A DNA stretch of 64,000 bases from Spirosoma montaniterrae (GCF_001988955.1 NZ_CP014263.1:3628001-3692000); one strand, 5' to 3'. Shown: positions 18,513 to 28,007, numbered from the stretch's first letter. Translations and numbers: made by a program. Notes: generated from the sequence alone by a model not told the origin.

Positions 18513-18708
18513 ATTAGGGGGAGTTTATGGTTAAACAGGTATTGCATACACAAAATCAGTTCAGCATATTCTTCCTCCACACCTACTATCTCACAACTGC
18601 TGCTTTCCGGCTACAAAAAAAGCTACTTAATTACCACATCCCGTGTTAAATTGAAACAAAAATGTAACACTCGTTAAAGTAAGCTGTGCATTTCTTATAG
18701 ACAGTCGT

Positions 18709-20385
18709 ATGAAACATGCTTTCCTCGTCCTAATCGCCTGCGCAGGTAGCTTTCTGCTCGGTGCTTTCATCAACAACGCCCGCGATCCGCAAAAACCCGT
18801 AACGGCAGACATGGCCGACGTGGCAGCCCGCCTTGTTGGCTTGGATTTCACACAGGCCGAGCGCGACTCGATGCTCGACAATCTCAATGACGCCCGCACT
18901 GACTTCGAGGCCCTGCGTAAAATCGACCTGCCGAACGACGTAGCCCCGGCGTTGTATTTCAGTCCGCTGCCCGCCGGGTTTCGCTTGCCAGCCGGGCCAT
19001 CGTCGTTTCGGGCGTCGGGGGCTACGGGGCTAAAGCTCAACCGCGCCGATTTACCTTTTTATACCGTTGGGCAGTTGGGCGAACTGTTACGGACGCGGCA
19101 GATTACATCGCTCGAGCTTACGCAGTTTTTTCTAAATCGGCTCAGAAATTACGGGCCGCAACTCTACTGTACCATTACGCTGACCGAAGCCCTCGCGCTC
19201 GAACAGGCTCGCCGGGCCGACGCCGAAATCAAACAAGGTCGTTACCGGGGGCCGCTGCACGGCATTCCGTATGGCGCGAAAGATTTACTGGCGAAACAGG
19301 GCTACAAAACCACCTGGGGGTCAGTGCCGTACAAAGATCAGGTCATCGACACCGACGCAACGGTGATTCGCAAACTCGAAGAGGCCGGGGCGGTGCTGTG
19401 CGCGAAAATGTCGGTGGGCGAACTGGCCTGGGGCGATGTTTGGTTCGGCGGCATGTCGCGCAATCCGTGGAACCCAAAAACGGGGTCAAGTGGTTCGTCG
19501 GCGGGGTCGGCATCGAGTGTGTCGGCGGGGCTGTTACCTTTCGCCATTGGTACTGAAACGCTGGGGTCAATCGTCTCACCCTCTACCGTTTGCGGCACTA
19601 CAGGGCTACGGCCTACGTTTGGGCGCGTGAGCCGGCACGGGGCAATGGCCCTGAGCTGGAGCATGGACAAAATTGGCCCGATTGCCCGCAGTGTAGAAGA
19701 CTGCGCCCTTGTGTTCAACGCCATTTACGGTCCCGATGCCAACGACCCGACTACAGCCACAGCCGCTCCGTTTCGATACGCGCCCCTCTCGTCGCTGAAA
19801 GGCGTTCGCATCGGTTATCTCAAAAAAGCGTTCGAGAGCAATTATCCCAACCGCGCCAACGATTCATTAACGCTGCGAACACTGCGCCAGCTCGGTGCCG
19901 AACTCGTTCCGTTCGAGTTGCCAACAAACGTGCCGCCGAATCGGATTTCGTTCGTGCTGGGCGTTGAAGCAGCGGCTTCGTTCGACGAACTGACACGCTC
20001 GGGCCGCGACGATCAGATGGTACGGCAAATCAAGAATGCCTGGCCCAACGAGTTCAGGTCGTCGAGGCTGATTCCGGCAGTAGAATATGTTCAGGCCAAC
20101 CGCGCCCGCACCCGGCTCATCAACGACATGCATACGGCCCTACAAACCGCCAAACTCGACGTGTATGTATCTCCGACCTATGCGGGCGGCAACCTAACGC
20201 TGACGAACCTCACCGGCCATCCCTGCGTGGTGCTGTCCAACGGTTTCAACCGGCAAACGCCCGCCACACCCACCAGCATTACGTTTATGGGGCAGCTTTT
20301 CGACGAAGGTAAGGTACTGGCCGTAGCCAAAGCCTATCAGGACGCTACGCAATGGCACCGGCAGCACCCAAAACTGGCCTTGTAA
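18709..20385 (+). CDS. Amidase signature family protein, exported
   Basis: 558 residues. A hydrophobic N-terminus (MKHAFLVLIACAGSFLLGAF) suggests export or anchoring. The catalytic triad of the amidase signature is visible: Lys191 in PYGAKDLLA, and Ser260-Ser264 region GSSGSSAGSASSVSAG followed by GTETLGSI. The C-terminus has the VYVSPTYAGGNLTLTNLTGHP segment. About 100 residues precede the core as an extra helical region. Hydrolyses an amide bond; the substrate is not known. Monocistronic by context: divergent upstream neighbour, convergent downstream neighbour with a shared hairpin. Confidence 0.9.
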   Translation: MKHAFLVLIACAGSFLLGAFINNARDPQKPVTADMADVAARLVGLDFTQAERDSMLDNLNDARTDFEALRKIDLPNDVAPALYFSPLPAGFRLPAGPSSFRASGATGLKLNRADLPFYTVGQLGELLRTRQITSLELTQFFLNRLRNYGPQLYCTITLTEALALEQARRADAEIKQGRYRGPLHGIPYGAKDLLAKQGYKTTWGSVPYKDQVIDTDATVIRKLEEAGAVLCAKMSVGELAWGDVWFGGMSRNPWNPKTGSSGSSAGSASSVSAGLLPFAIGTETLGSIVSPSTVCGTTGLRPTFGRVSRHGAMALSWSMDKIGPIARSVEDCALVFNAIYGPDANDPTTATAAPFRYAPLSSLKGVRIGYLKKAFESNYPNRANDSLTLRTLRQLGAELVPFELPTNVPPNRISFVLGVEAAASFDELTRSGRDDQMVRQIKNAWPNEFRSSRLIPAVEYVQANRARTRLINDMHTALQTAKLDVYVSPTYAGGNLTLTNLTGHPCVVLSNGFNRQTPATPTSITFMGQLFDEGKVLAVAKAYQDATQWHRQHPKLAL

Positions 20386-20424
20386 TTTTTGTCATTCCGA
20401 CGACGTAGGAATGACAAAAATTAC
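20382..20424. terminator. Bidirectional hairpin terminator with 17-bp arms
   Basis: Arms 20382-20398 (GTAATTTTTGTCATTCC) and 20408-20424 are perfect complements around a 9-nt loop (GACGACGTA). It includes the amidase stop codon and lies between two convergent genes, with a T-run on both strands, so it fits termination in both directions. Confidence 0.8.
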
Positions 20425-20432
20425 ATTCACCT

Positions 20433-20918
20433 TCACTTACTTTTCTGCTCCGCCAGTCCGAAGTTTTTCAGGTTAGTCAGTGCGGTAACGTTGATAATCT
20501 TCCACTGTCCGTCAAGTTTCTCTAATACCCGCGATTCTTTCGACGTTGTTTTCCCGTGACTGTCTAACAACGTCTGGTCGTAAGTAACGAAGGCCATATT
20601 CCCGTTCTGGTGAATGTTATAGTTGGCATTCTGTACCACCACTTTATCGGATACTTTTGTGCTTTTAAACTGGTTGGCAAACTGCTTTTCGAGTTTGTCC
20701 CAGCCTTCGATGAGCATGAAGTCACCGCCATACAAATTAGCCGCGAAATGTATGTACGGCTTGTGTGCCCACGCATTCGACCACATGGCTTTGTCGCGTT
20801 TGAAAAAGCCTTCTGTTTCGTTTCGGAGTACTCGTTTAATAGCCTCCTGATCTGTTTGCGCCCAGCCTGCCGACCCAACGCATAGCAAAACCGCCGTTAC
20901 CAAAATAAGTCTTTTCAT
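20433..20918 (-). CDS. Exported NTF2-like (SnoaL/DUF4440) protein
   Basis: 161 residues from ATG 20918; a TTG six bases earlier is a weaker choice. Signal peptide MKRLILVTAVLLCVGSAGWAQ. The body reads as a cone-shaped NTF2-like fold: AIKRVLRNETEGFFKRDKAM, LIEGWDKLEKQF, MAFVTYDQTLLDSHGK, then SRVLEKLDGQWKIINVTAL, the usual last strand. Members either bind small ligands or act as small enzymes; nothing here defines the activity. Confidence 0.85.
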   Translation of the reverse strand: MKRLILVTAVLLCVGSAGWAQTDQEAIKRVLRNETEGFFKRDKAMWSNAWAHKPYIHFAANLYGGDFMLIEGWDKLEKQFANQFKSTKVSDKVVVQNANYNIHQNGNMAFVTYDQTLLDSHGKTTSKESRVLEKLDGQWKIINVTALTNLKNFGLAEQKSK

Positions 20919-21055
20919 AACCAAAGCGATTTAGTAAGAAGGGAAGATAAACGAAAAAATTATACTATACAAGTATTTTTTTGACCAATCGGAACATAAC
21001 GCGTGATCATACGCGTGTTCTTGTTACTTTAGTCAGCATACCAATCCCTGCTCTC

Positions 21056-21346
21056 ATGACAAGACCTGCTGCCTGCAATCATCTCACAGAATTGATTGAG
21101 ATTGTACCCGCCCGCGCCTACGTGTGTGACGAGTGCGTAAAAACCGGCGATACATGGGTTCACCTGCGTACCTGCCAAACCTGCGGCCAAACCCATTGCT
21201 GCGATTCCTCGAAGAACAAACACGCAACAAAGCATTATTACGCTACGGGGCATCCGGTAGTGGCTTCTGCCGAACCGGGCGAATATTGGGTGTGGTGTTA
21301 TGCCGATGAGCAACTAGCAGAATATAAAAAAAAGCCGGATCAGTGA
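21056..21346 (+). CDS. UBP-type zinc finger protein
   Basis: 96 residues from ATG 21056; the frame opens earlier with a TTG at 20981, but that part does not match the family. Almost the whole protein is one zinc finger: ACNHL, VCDECVKTGDTWVHLRTCQTCGQTHCCDSSKNKHATKHYYATGHPV-type spacing of Cys and His, and a final EYWVWCYADE. In eukaryotes this fold binds free ubiquitin C-termini; bacterial stand-alone copies are common and their ligand is unknown. The gene ends inside a terminator hairpin. Confidence 0.85.
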   Translation: MTRPAACNHLTELIEIVPARAYVCDECVKTGDTWVHLRTCQTCGQTHCCDSSKNKHATKHYYATGHPVVASAEPGEYWVWCYADEQLAEYKKKPDQ

Positions 21347-21357
21347 CCCGGCTCTTT
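21331..21357 (+). terminator. Intrinsic terminator of the zinc finger gene
   Basis: Stem AGCCGG (21333-21338) with CCGGCT (21348-21353), preceded by an A-run and followed by CTTTCT. It overlaps the stop codon of the gene. Confidence 0.6.
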
Positions 21358-21633
21358 CTGCTCCACACCTAATAGTCTTGTTACAAGAAGTCTTTGATGA
21401 ATCGAACTGGCTCTCACCGAAGAACAAGACAAAGGTTGCTGATTCAATTAAACATCAGATTAACAACTGATTAGAATACGATTAGAAAATAGTCCATCCC
21501 GTCTGATACGCGCCCGCTCATCCCAGACTTCTGCGCGTTTGTCACATAATCACCAAATTTGGCGTAAAGTAGTTGTAACCCTGTTTTCCTATTAGCAGTT
21601 TTGTACAACAAACACAAACCTACTTCTACCTGC

Positions 21634-22530
21634 ATGGAGTTACAGCTTACAAATCTGACTAAAACCTACAGCAACGGCGTCAAAGCACTCAACAACGTAT
21701 CGCTCACGATGGGCGCGGGTTTGTTCGGACTGCTTGGGCCTAACGGTGCGGGCAAATCGAGCCTGATGCGTACCGTTGCAACCTTGCAGGAAGCCGACAG
21801 CGGCTCTATCGCGTTCAGCGGGCCGTTTGGCACTATCGACGTGTTTGCCCAGCCCGACGCGCTCCGGCAGCGGCTCGGCTATTTGCCGCAGGAGTTTGGC
21901 GTATATCCGCGCATTGCTGCCGAAACCCTGCTCGATCATCTGGCTGTGCTGAAAGGCATTACCAATAGCCGCGAACGCAAAGAAACCGTAACGGCTTTGC
22001 TGCACAAAACCAATCTGTATAACGTTCGGACCAAAAGTCTCGGCGGCTATTCGGGCGGCATGAAACAACGGTTCGGCATTGCACAGGCCCTTCTTGCCAA
22101 CCCCAGCCTGATTATTGTAGACGAACCCACGGCGGGCCTTGACCCCGGTGAGCGCAACCGGTTCCTGAACCTGCTTGGCGAACTCGGTGAAGACCGGATT
22201 ATCATTCTTTCGACCCACATTGTGGAAGACGTGCAGGAGCTTTGCCGCGACATGGCCATTGTGAACAGAGGCACCATCCTGTTTCAGGGCCACCCCGACG
22301 AGGCATTGGCAACTGTGTCCGGGCGCGTCTGGCGCAAGCGCGTCAGCAAAGCTGAACTGACCGATCTCAAAGAGAACGCCAACATTATTTCTGAACGCAT
22401 GGTGGCAGGCGACCCGGTTGTACATATCCTGGCCGACACCAACCCCGGCGCAGGTTTCCAGCCTATCGAACCCACCCTCGAAGACGTATATTTCACAAAT
22501 ATTCTGGGGATTCAACAACCGGCCCTGTAG
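21634..22530 (+). CDS. ABC transporter ATP-binding protein
   Basis: 298 residues from ATG 21634. Walker A is GLLGPNGAGKSS, the signature is LGGYSGGMKQRFG, Walker B is LIIVDEPTAGLDPGE, and the switch His is in IILSTHIVED. It belongs to the ABC-2 (DrrA/CcmA-like) class. The following gene is its membrane partner fused to an M1 peptidase; a hairpin that overlaps this gene's stop codon separates them. Together they should form an exporter or a membrane-linked peptidase complex. Confidence 0.92.
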   Translation: MELQLTNLTKTYSNGVKALNNVSLTMGAGLFGLLGPNGAGKSSLMRTVATLQEADSGSIAFSGPFGTIDVFAQPDALRQRLGYLPQEFGVYPRIAAETLLDHLAVLKGITNSRERKETVTALLHKTNLYNVRTKSLGGYSGGMKQRFGIAQALLANPSLIIVDEPTAGLDPGERNRFLNLLGELGEDRIIILSTHIVEDVQELCRDMAIVNRGTILFQGHPDEALATVSGRVWRKRVSKAELTDLKENANIISERMVAGDPVVHILADTNPGAGFQPIEPTLEDVYFTNILGIQQPAL

Positions 22531-22642
22531 AGACGCAAGATTTTGCGTCTCATCCCGCCGGATGGTTCTTACTGACGCGGCTGAGACGCAAAATCTATGG
22601 TTCTTGCTGACGCGGCTGAGACGCAAAATCTTGCGTCTCTAC
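22527..22642. repeat. Complex palindrome with 26-bp arms and inner tandem repeat
   Basis: Outer arms 22527-22552 and 22617-22642 are perfect complements, and each arm is itself a small palindrome (GAGACGCAA/TTGCGTCTC). The space between contains two 35-bp direct repeats, 22562-22596 and 22597-22631, differing by one base; each begins ATGGTTCTT(A/G)CTGACGCGGC. The left arm includes the stop codon of the ATPase gene. The loop core GATGGTTC is shared with the palindromes at 27916 and 61223. It lies inside an operon and may act as an attenuator or RNA stability element; a mobile origin is possible. Confidence 0.9.
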
Positions 22643-22663
22643 ACAACCTAACCCCCTAAAACT

Positions 22664-25600
22664 ATGCTTCTCGAAATACTCAGATTTGAGTGGGCCTACC
22701 GGCGTGGTCGGCCTGCCACCTACATCTATTTTGGTTTACTGTTTTTAATTGCGTTTCTGTCGCGGGCAACCGACGTCATTCAACTCAGCGCGGGCGGGCA
22801 ACTAAAACAAAATGCGTCGCTCGGCACGGCTACGTCGATGGTGGTGCTGCTGTTTGTGTTCGGCACATTCATTATCTCGGCGGTGATGGGCGTGGCTATT
22901 GTGCGCGATAACGAAAACAATACAGAGAGCCTGTTTTTTACGACACCTGTTCGCAAAGCAGACTATCTCTTTGGACGATTTCTGGGTTCGTTCCTAATTC
23001 TGCTGCTGATACTGACGGGCATGCCACTCGGTATGTGGATTGCCGACCTGATGCCCTGGCGCGACGCCGACCGAATGCTACCCGTGCGGCCCATTATTTA
23101 TTGGCAACCGTTTCTCACGCTGGCCGTGCCGCACGCGTTCATAATGAGCGTCATTTTCTTTTCGGTGGGTGCGCTCAGCCGTCGAATGGTGGTTATTTTC
23201 ACGCAGGGGCTGTTTTTCCTGATTTTGTATTTTTCGGGACAGGCTTTGCTGAGTCAGATCGACAACCGCGACGTGGCCGCCCGGCTCGATATTTTCGGTA
23301 TTCGCGCCCTCAGCGAACTAACGCGCTACTGGCCCGTTGCCGAACAGAACTACCGCTTAGTGCCGATGGAAGGTATTCTGCTCGAAAACCGGCTTATCTG
23401 GCTGGCCGTGGCACTCGCGCTGCTGGCCATCACGTACCGGATTTTTGCGTTTCGGGTCATGAATACCGGCACTGGTAAACTCGGTTTCCTGACCCGCAAA
23501 CAGGCTGCCAATACCGAAGCCCTACCCGTACCGCCCGCCCTGACACTCCCGCGTGTGCATCAACAGTTTAACTGGACAGCGCGGTTTACGGTATTCCGGC
23601 GCATGGTCGCCTTTTACGCCCGCGTGGTTTACCGCGACATGCCGTTCATAGCACTGGCCATTTCGGGTTTTGCACTGCTTGTTTTTACGCTTTATCAGGA
23701 AACACAGGTCGATACGCCCCAACTGCCGCTAACCTCCGAAATTGTCAATGTGATCACGAGCAATATCTTCTCGATCATCGTTTTGCTCATTGGCGTGATG
23801 TACGCGGGCGAGTTAGTCTGGCGTGAACGGGCCATTCGGCTGGCGCAAATTCAGGATGCGATGCCTCTGCCGACGGGTCTCACCTATCTGGCACAGTTTG
23901 TGGCCGTTCTGCTCGTGATGGCGAGCCTGTTTATTGGGGCTGTGGGTATCGGGATGCTGGCGCAGTTGGCACAGGGCTACGTGCAGATTGAACCCAGTTT
24001 ATACGCAAAGGAAGTGGCAACAACCATGCTCTCGCTGAGCATTACCATCGGGCTGGCGTTTGCGGTTCAGTTGCTGCTCAACAATAAATTTGCGGGCCAC
24101 GCGGTCATTATTTTGGTACTTTTTGGCTGGGATCAGCTTCGTAAAGTTGGGCTGGAACACCCGCTTACGCAGTTCGATTCGGGCGGCACTGGCGCGTACT
24201 CCGACCTGAATGGCTACCTGAATCCCATTGGTGGGTATTTGTGGCTGAAAACCTACTGGCTGGCGTTTGTGGGGTTGCTGCTGGTAGCGGGTCTGCTGCT
24301 ATCGGTACGCGGTACGGAAGAATCGATCAACATTCGGGGGCAACAGGCACGTCGTCGGCTGACGAGGCCGTTTGCCATAGCCTTAGGTGCAGTAGCCGTG
24401 CTATTGCTATCGAGCGGGGCGGTGGTGTATTACAACACGAGCGTACTGAATCGATTTGAGACCGAAAGCGAGCAGGAAGCCTGGTCGGTTGAGTTCGAAA
24501 AGGTACTGAAACCATACGCCCGCGAACCGCAGCCCAAAATTACGGGCGTATCGCTGGACGTTGACCTGTTTCCCAGCCAGCGGGGCTTTTCGGCAACGGG
24601 TACGTACAAACTTCAAAATCGTACCAAACAGCCCGTTAAGGCCATCTATGTGCAGCTATATCCCTCCGACGACCTGCACCTGACCCGGCTGACGTTCAGT
24701 AAACCCGGTCGGCTCGACAGCACGTATGCCGGGCGGTTTTGGTTCCGGCTTTACACACTGGCCCAGCCGCTGCAACCCGGCGATTCGCTGCAAATGACCT
24801 TCGCCGAACGCTATACTACTCGTGGTTTTACCGCCGACGGAGCCAGTTCGTCTATTATTCCCAACGGCACGTTTATCGATCAGCAGTATTTTCCGACGCT
24901 GGGCTACGAAGACCGCTACGAACTGGCCGACGACGACAAGCGCAAGGAAAACAACCTGCCCGAAAAAGAACGGCTCCCCGCCCGCAACGACCCCAAAGGG
25001 CTGGTTCAGGGCGCATTAGGCGACGATGCCGACGAAGTTGACTTTGCCATTACCGTCAGCACCGAAGCCGACCAGACCGCCGTGGCACCCGGCTATCTGC
25101 AACGGACGTGGGAAAAGCCCGGCCCCGATGGGCAACCGCGCCGGTATTTCAGCTACCGGATGGATCGACCTATTGCCAATTTCTACGCCATTGTATCGGC
25201 CCGGTTTGCCATTCGCAAGGAGTTGTACAAGCCCAAAGCGGGCAATCCGGTGAGCCTGGAAATCTATTACCACCCCGCCCACGCCGAGAACCTCGACCGG
25301 ATGATGCGCGGCATGAAAGCGTCGCTCGACTATTACAGTGCAAACTTCGGCCCGTATCAGCACCGGCAGTTACGACTGCTTGAATTTCCACGCTACCGGG
25401 GTTTCGCCCAGTCGTTTGCCAACACAGTGCCGTTTGCTGAAGGCATGGGCTTCACACAAAAAATCAGCGACGAGCCGGACAAAATCGACTACGCGTTCTA
25501 CGTAACCTGCCACGAAACGGCACACCAGTGGTGGGGGCATCAGGTCGAGTCGGCCAATGTGCAGGGCGGTACGCTGCTTATCGAAGCACTGTCGCAATAC

Positions 25601-26293
25601 AGTGCGCTGATGGTGATGAAGCAGGCATATCCGAAGGAGATGATGCAGAAATTCCTGAAAAACGAATTGAACGACTATTTGTCGGGCCGGTCGTTTGAGC
25701 GGAAGAAAGAACGGCCTTTGGCTACGGTCGAGAATCAGCAGTACATTCACTACAACAAAGGTTCGCTGGCGATGTTTGCCTTGCAGGATTATGTTGGCGA
25801 AGCAAACGTGAACCGGGCCTTGCGCTCGTTCCGCGACAAATGGAACTTAGACCAGTTAGCTCAAAACGGACGCTACCCCACCTCTGCCGATCTGATTGCC
25901 GAGTTCCGCGCCGTTACACCCGACAGCCTCCAATCGGTCATTACGGATATGTTTGAGACGATCACCCTGTTCGAGAACAAAGTCGACAAAGTGACGACGA
26001 AGCCTGCTGGCAAAGCCTACGACGTTACGCTGACCGTGTCGGCGGCTAAGTTCCGGGCCGATTCGCTTGGTAATGAGACACCCGTCAAACTCAACGACCT
26101 GATTTACATCGGCGTCTACGGCGAGGGCAAAAACGACCAGGATAAGCTGCTATTTTACAGAAAATACCGCCTGACGAAGCCCAAAGAGACAATCACGGTA
26201 CGCGTAAACGAAAAGCCCACCCGTGCAGGCATCGACCCACTCAATCTTTTAGTCGACCGCAACTCCGGCGACAATGTGAAAACGGTTGAATGA
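22664..26293 (+). CDS. ABC-2 permease fused to an M1-family peptidase
   Basis: 1209 residues. About 1-590 form two ABC-2 membrane units (RPATYIYFGLLFLIAFLSRA; AGELVWRERAIRLAQIQDAMP between helices; long helices near 410-470 and 530-590). About 640-1209 is an extracytoplasmic gluzincin: zinc site HETAH at 950-954 followed by QWWGHQ and Glu974. The GAMEN substrate motif of classical M1 aminopeptidases is absent; FANTVPFAEGMGF stands in its place. This fusion type is widespread in Bacteroidota and pairs with the ATPase just upstream. Substrate and transported molecule are unknown. Confidence 0.92.
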   Translation: MLLEILRFEWAYRRGRPATYIYFGLLFLIAFLSRATDVIQLSAGGQLKQNASLGTATSMVVLLFVFGTFIISAVMGVAIVRDNENNTESLFFTTPVRKADYLFGRFLGSFLILLLILTGMPLGMWIADLMPWRDADRMLPVRPIIYWQPFLTLAVPHAFIMSVIFFSVGALSRRMVVIFTQGLFFLILYFSGQALLSQIDNRDVAARLDIFGIRALSELTRYWPVAEQNYRLVPMEGILLENRLIWLAVALALLAITYRIFAFRVMNTGTGKLGFLTRKQAANTEALPVPPALTLPRVHQQFNWTARFTVFRRMVAFYARVVYRDMPFIALAISGFALLVFTLYQETQVDTPQLPLTSEIVNVITSNIFSIIVLLIGVMYAGELVWRERAIRLAQIQDAMPLPTGLTYLAQFVAVLLVMASLFIGAVGIGMLAQLAQGYVQIEPSLYAKEVATTMLSLSITIGLAFAVQLLLNNKFAGHAVIILVLFGWDQLRKVGLEHPLTQFDSGGTGAYSDLNGYLNPIGGYLWLKTYWLAFVGLLLVAGLLLSVRGTEESINIRGQQARRRLTRPFAIALGAVAVLLLSSGAVVYYNTSVLNRFETESEQEAWSVEFEKVLKPYAREPQPKITGVSLDVDLFPSQRGFSATGTYKLQNRTKQPVKAIYVQLYPSDDLHLTRLTFSKPGRLDSTYAGRFWFRLYTLAQPLQPGDSLQMTFAERYTTRGFTADGASSSIIPNGTFIDQQYFPTLGYEDRYELADDDKRKENNLPEKERLPARNDPKGLVQGALGDDADEVDFAITVSTEADQTAVAPGYLQRTWEKPGPDGQPRRYFSYRMDRPIANFYAIVSARFAIRKELYKPKAGNPVSLEIYYHPAHAENLDRMMRGMKASLDYYSANFGPYQHRQLRLLEFPRYRGFAQSFANTVPFAEGMGFTQKISDEPDKIDYAFYVTCHETAHQWWGHQVESANVQGGTLLIEALSQYSALMVMKQAYPKEMMQKFLKNELNDYLSGRSFERKKERPLATVENQQYIHYNKGSLAMFALQDYVGEANVNRALRSFRDKWNLDQLAQNGRYPTSADLIAEFRAVTPDSLQSVITDMFETITLFENKVDKVTTKPAGKAYDVTLTVSAAKFRADSLGNETPVKLNDLIYIGVYGEGKNDQDKLLFYRKYRLTKPKETITVRVNEKPTRAGIDPLNLLVDRNSGDNVKTVE

Positions 26294-26300
26294 AATGAAT

Positions 26301-26363
26301 AGTGAAAAGTGAATAGTGAAAAATGATGGGTCTCGCCACACTTTTCACTATTCACTTTTCACT
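26301..26363. terminator. Bidirectional 22-bp hairpin between convergent genes
   Basis: Arms 26301-26322 (AGTGAAAAGTGAATAGTG...) and 26342-26363 are perfect complements with a 19-nt loop containing GATGGGTCTCGCC. It begins eight bases after the M1 fusion stop and ends five bases before the susD stop on the other strand. It fits a two-way terminator. Its loop weakly resembles the GATGGTTC loop of the other palindromes. Confidence 0.8.
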
Positions 26364-26368
26364 TTTAA

Positions 26369-27901
26369 CTACTTATCCCACCAAACCGGCGTGTCGATAT
26401 CATCGATGCTCCGCAGTCCCTGACTTTGAATAGCTGCGTCGAGATTCGTGCGGTTCACCGAATTTTCGGCATCGGGATACGATAGGCGGTTGATGAAATT
26501 ACCCCGAATGGTTTTACCGGAGTACGGGTTTGGCGTCAGAACGGGGAAGTTCGCCCGGCGGAAGTTCGCCCAGGTTTCGGGGAAATTCAGGAACGAAGCA
26601 ATCCAGTACTGCGTACCAATCTGTTCCAGACCGCGAGCCGGTACAAAGGGATTTGCCGTCAGATAGGCCGTGATGTCGGCAGCCGCTACCGCCGAACCCG
26701 CGTCATACTCAGCCAGTTGCTGCATATGAGCCGTTACGCCTGCGTTGTAGAACGTAGCTGCGCTACCCGTGGTCCAGCCACGCTGGACGGCTTCGGCCAA
26801 CAGCAATTGCGTTTGGGCGAACGTGACGAAGTAGTTCGGCGAAGCAAGTTTGCCCATGCGCGTGCGGTCGAGTTGCGAGTAGTCGTAGAAGCTTGCCAGA
26901 CCGTCGCGGGTTGCCTGAGCCGGAATAGTGGGGTTATCGAAGCCCATCGGCATGCCAATTTGCACAGCCACCGTGCGATTGGCGCGGGCGGCTGTCTGTT
27001 GCGAACCCGACGTAGCTCCCACATAACGCACGGCGATGGCGGGCAAACGGGGGTCGTTGGTGTTTTTGAGCTGGTCGACAAACGGCTTGGTCAGGTAGTA
27101 ATTGTTGGCTTCCGAGCCGTTCAGTGTACCTCCCGTCGAGTTGGTATAATTGGCGTCGTGTCGAATTACGGCGTTGTCGGCATTCGACTGCATAACACCA
27201 CCCGTTACGGCCCGCTGCACAATCTGCTGAGCCAGTGTGGGGTTAACCGCCGAAAGGCGCATACCGGCGCGGAGCATAAGCGAGAACGCCAGCCGACGCC
27301 ATTTTACCACGTCGCCCTGATACATAATCTCGCCGGTTTCGCGGGTCTTGGCGGCATCGAGCCCTGCTGCGGCTTCGGTCAGCTCTTTGATGATGTCGGT
27401 GTAGATGGCTTCCTGCTTGTCGTATTTAGGAAACGCAATTCCTTCCAGATACCCCAGCCCGGCTTCCGTGTAGGGAATGTCGCCGTAGGTATCGGTCAGA
27501 ATCATCATAACATTGGCGCGCCAGATTCGGGCCGAGTGGTACAGGTTCGAGCGATTGGCGTTGGTGCGCGTTTGCTCGATTACGTCGACTAAGTGCCGGT
27601 TTGCATTCTGGAAATAGTTGTTCCAGTTAGCTGCGTTGCGCGGTTTGTTATCGACGTTAAAATTGGCTCCTGCCAATACAGTGCCGTTGGGCGAGATGAT
27701 TTGCTGCACAATGCCGGCTTCAAAAACCAGCGCATCGCCCCCCGGATAGGCACTGCTCAGTATGCCGTTGTTCAGCAGCAGTACTGGGTTGAGGGCCGTA
27801 GGAGAGTTGGGGTTGACATTCAGTTGATCGAACCCCTGTTCGCAGCTTGTAGCGAACAACAAAGCCGCGCAGAAACTTCCGATTAAAAATATTTTTTTCA
27901 T
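26369..27901 (-). CDS. SusD/RagB-like nutrient-binding lipoprotein
   Basis: 510 residues. Signal peptide II with lipobox (LLFATSC), then the SusD-like-2 start EQGFDQLNVNPNSPTALNPV. TPR-like helices follow, for example HLVDVIEQTRTNANRSNLYHSARIW-type repeats, DTYGDIPYTEAG and WRRLAFSLMLRAGMRLS. C-terminal NRLSYPDAENSVNR and DTPVWWD are typical. It caps the SusC channel at the outer membrane and binds the incoming oligomer. The susC gene lies upstream on the same strand, with a 32-bp palindrome between them. Ligand unknown; no glycosidase gene directly adjoins the pair. Confidence 0.92.
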   Translation of the reverse strand: MKKIFLIGSFCAALLFATSCEQGFDQLNVNPNSPTALNPVLLLNNGILSSAYPGGDALVFEAGIVQQIISPNGTVLAGANFNVDNKPRNAANWNNYFQNANRHLVDVIEQTRTNANRSNLYHSARIWRANVMMILTDTYGDIPYTEAGLGYLEGIAFPKYDKQEAIYTDIIKELTEAAAGLDAAKTRETGEIMYQGDVVKWRRLAFSLMLRAGMRLSAVNPTLAQQIVQRAVTGGVMQSNADNAVIRHDANYTNSTGGTLNGSEANNYYLTKPFVDQLKNTNDPRLPAIAVRYVGATSGSQQTAARANRTVAVQIGMPMGFDNPTIPAQATRDGLASFYDYSQLDRTRMGKLASPNYFVTFAQTQLLLAEAVQRGWTTGSAATFYNAGVTAHMQQLAEYDAGSAVAAADITAYLTANPFVPARGLEQIGTQYWIASFLNFPETWANFRRANFPVLTPNPYSGKTIRGNFINRLSYPDAENSVNRTNLDAAIQSQGLRSIDDIDTPVWWDK

Positions 27902-27915
27902 GTGTTATAGCGTTT

Positions 27916-28003
27916 ACCCCACCCCAACCCCTCCCCATTAGGGAGGGGCTTATGAAGCCAGATGGTTCAGTCCCTCCCTAATGGGGAGGGGTTGGGGTGG
28001 GGT
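27916..28003. repeat. Perfect 32-bp inverted repeat between susC and susD
   Basis: Arms 27916-27947 and 27972-28003 are exact complements, very C-rich on one side and G-rich on the other (ACCCCACCCCAACCCC...). Each arm holds its own small hairpin (CCCTCCCCATTAGGGAGGG). The 24-nt loop contains AGATGGTTCAG, the core shared with 22527 and 61223. It sits between two genes of one operon, four bases after the susC stop and 14 before the susD start, and may set the ratio of the two products. Confidence 0.92.
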
Positions 28004-28007
28004 TATG

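Noticed and set aside
21640..22626. Minus-strand frame of over 300 codons across the ABC ATPase gene
   Set aside because: The plus strand carries Walker A, signature and Walker B motifs; the minus frame is a shadow.
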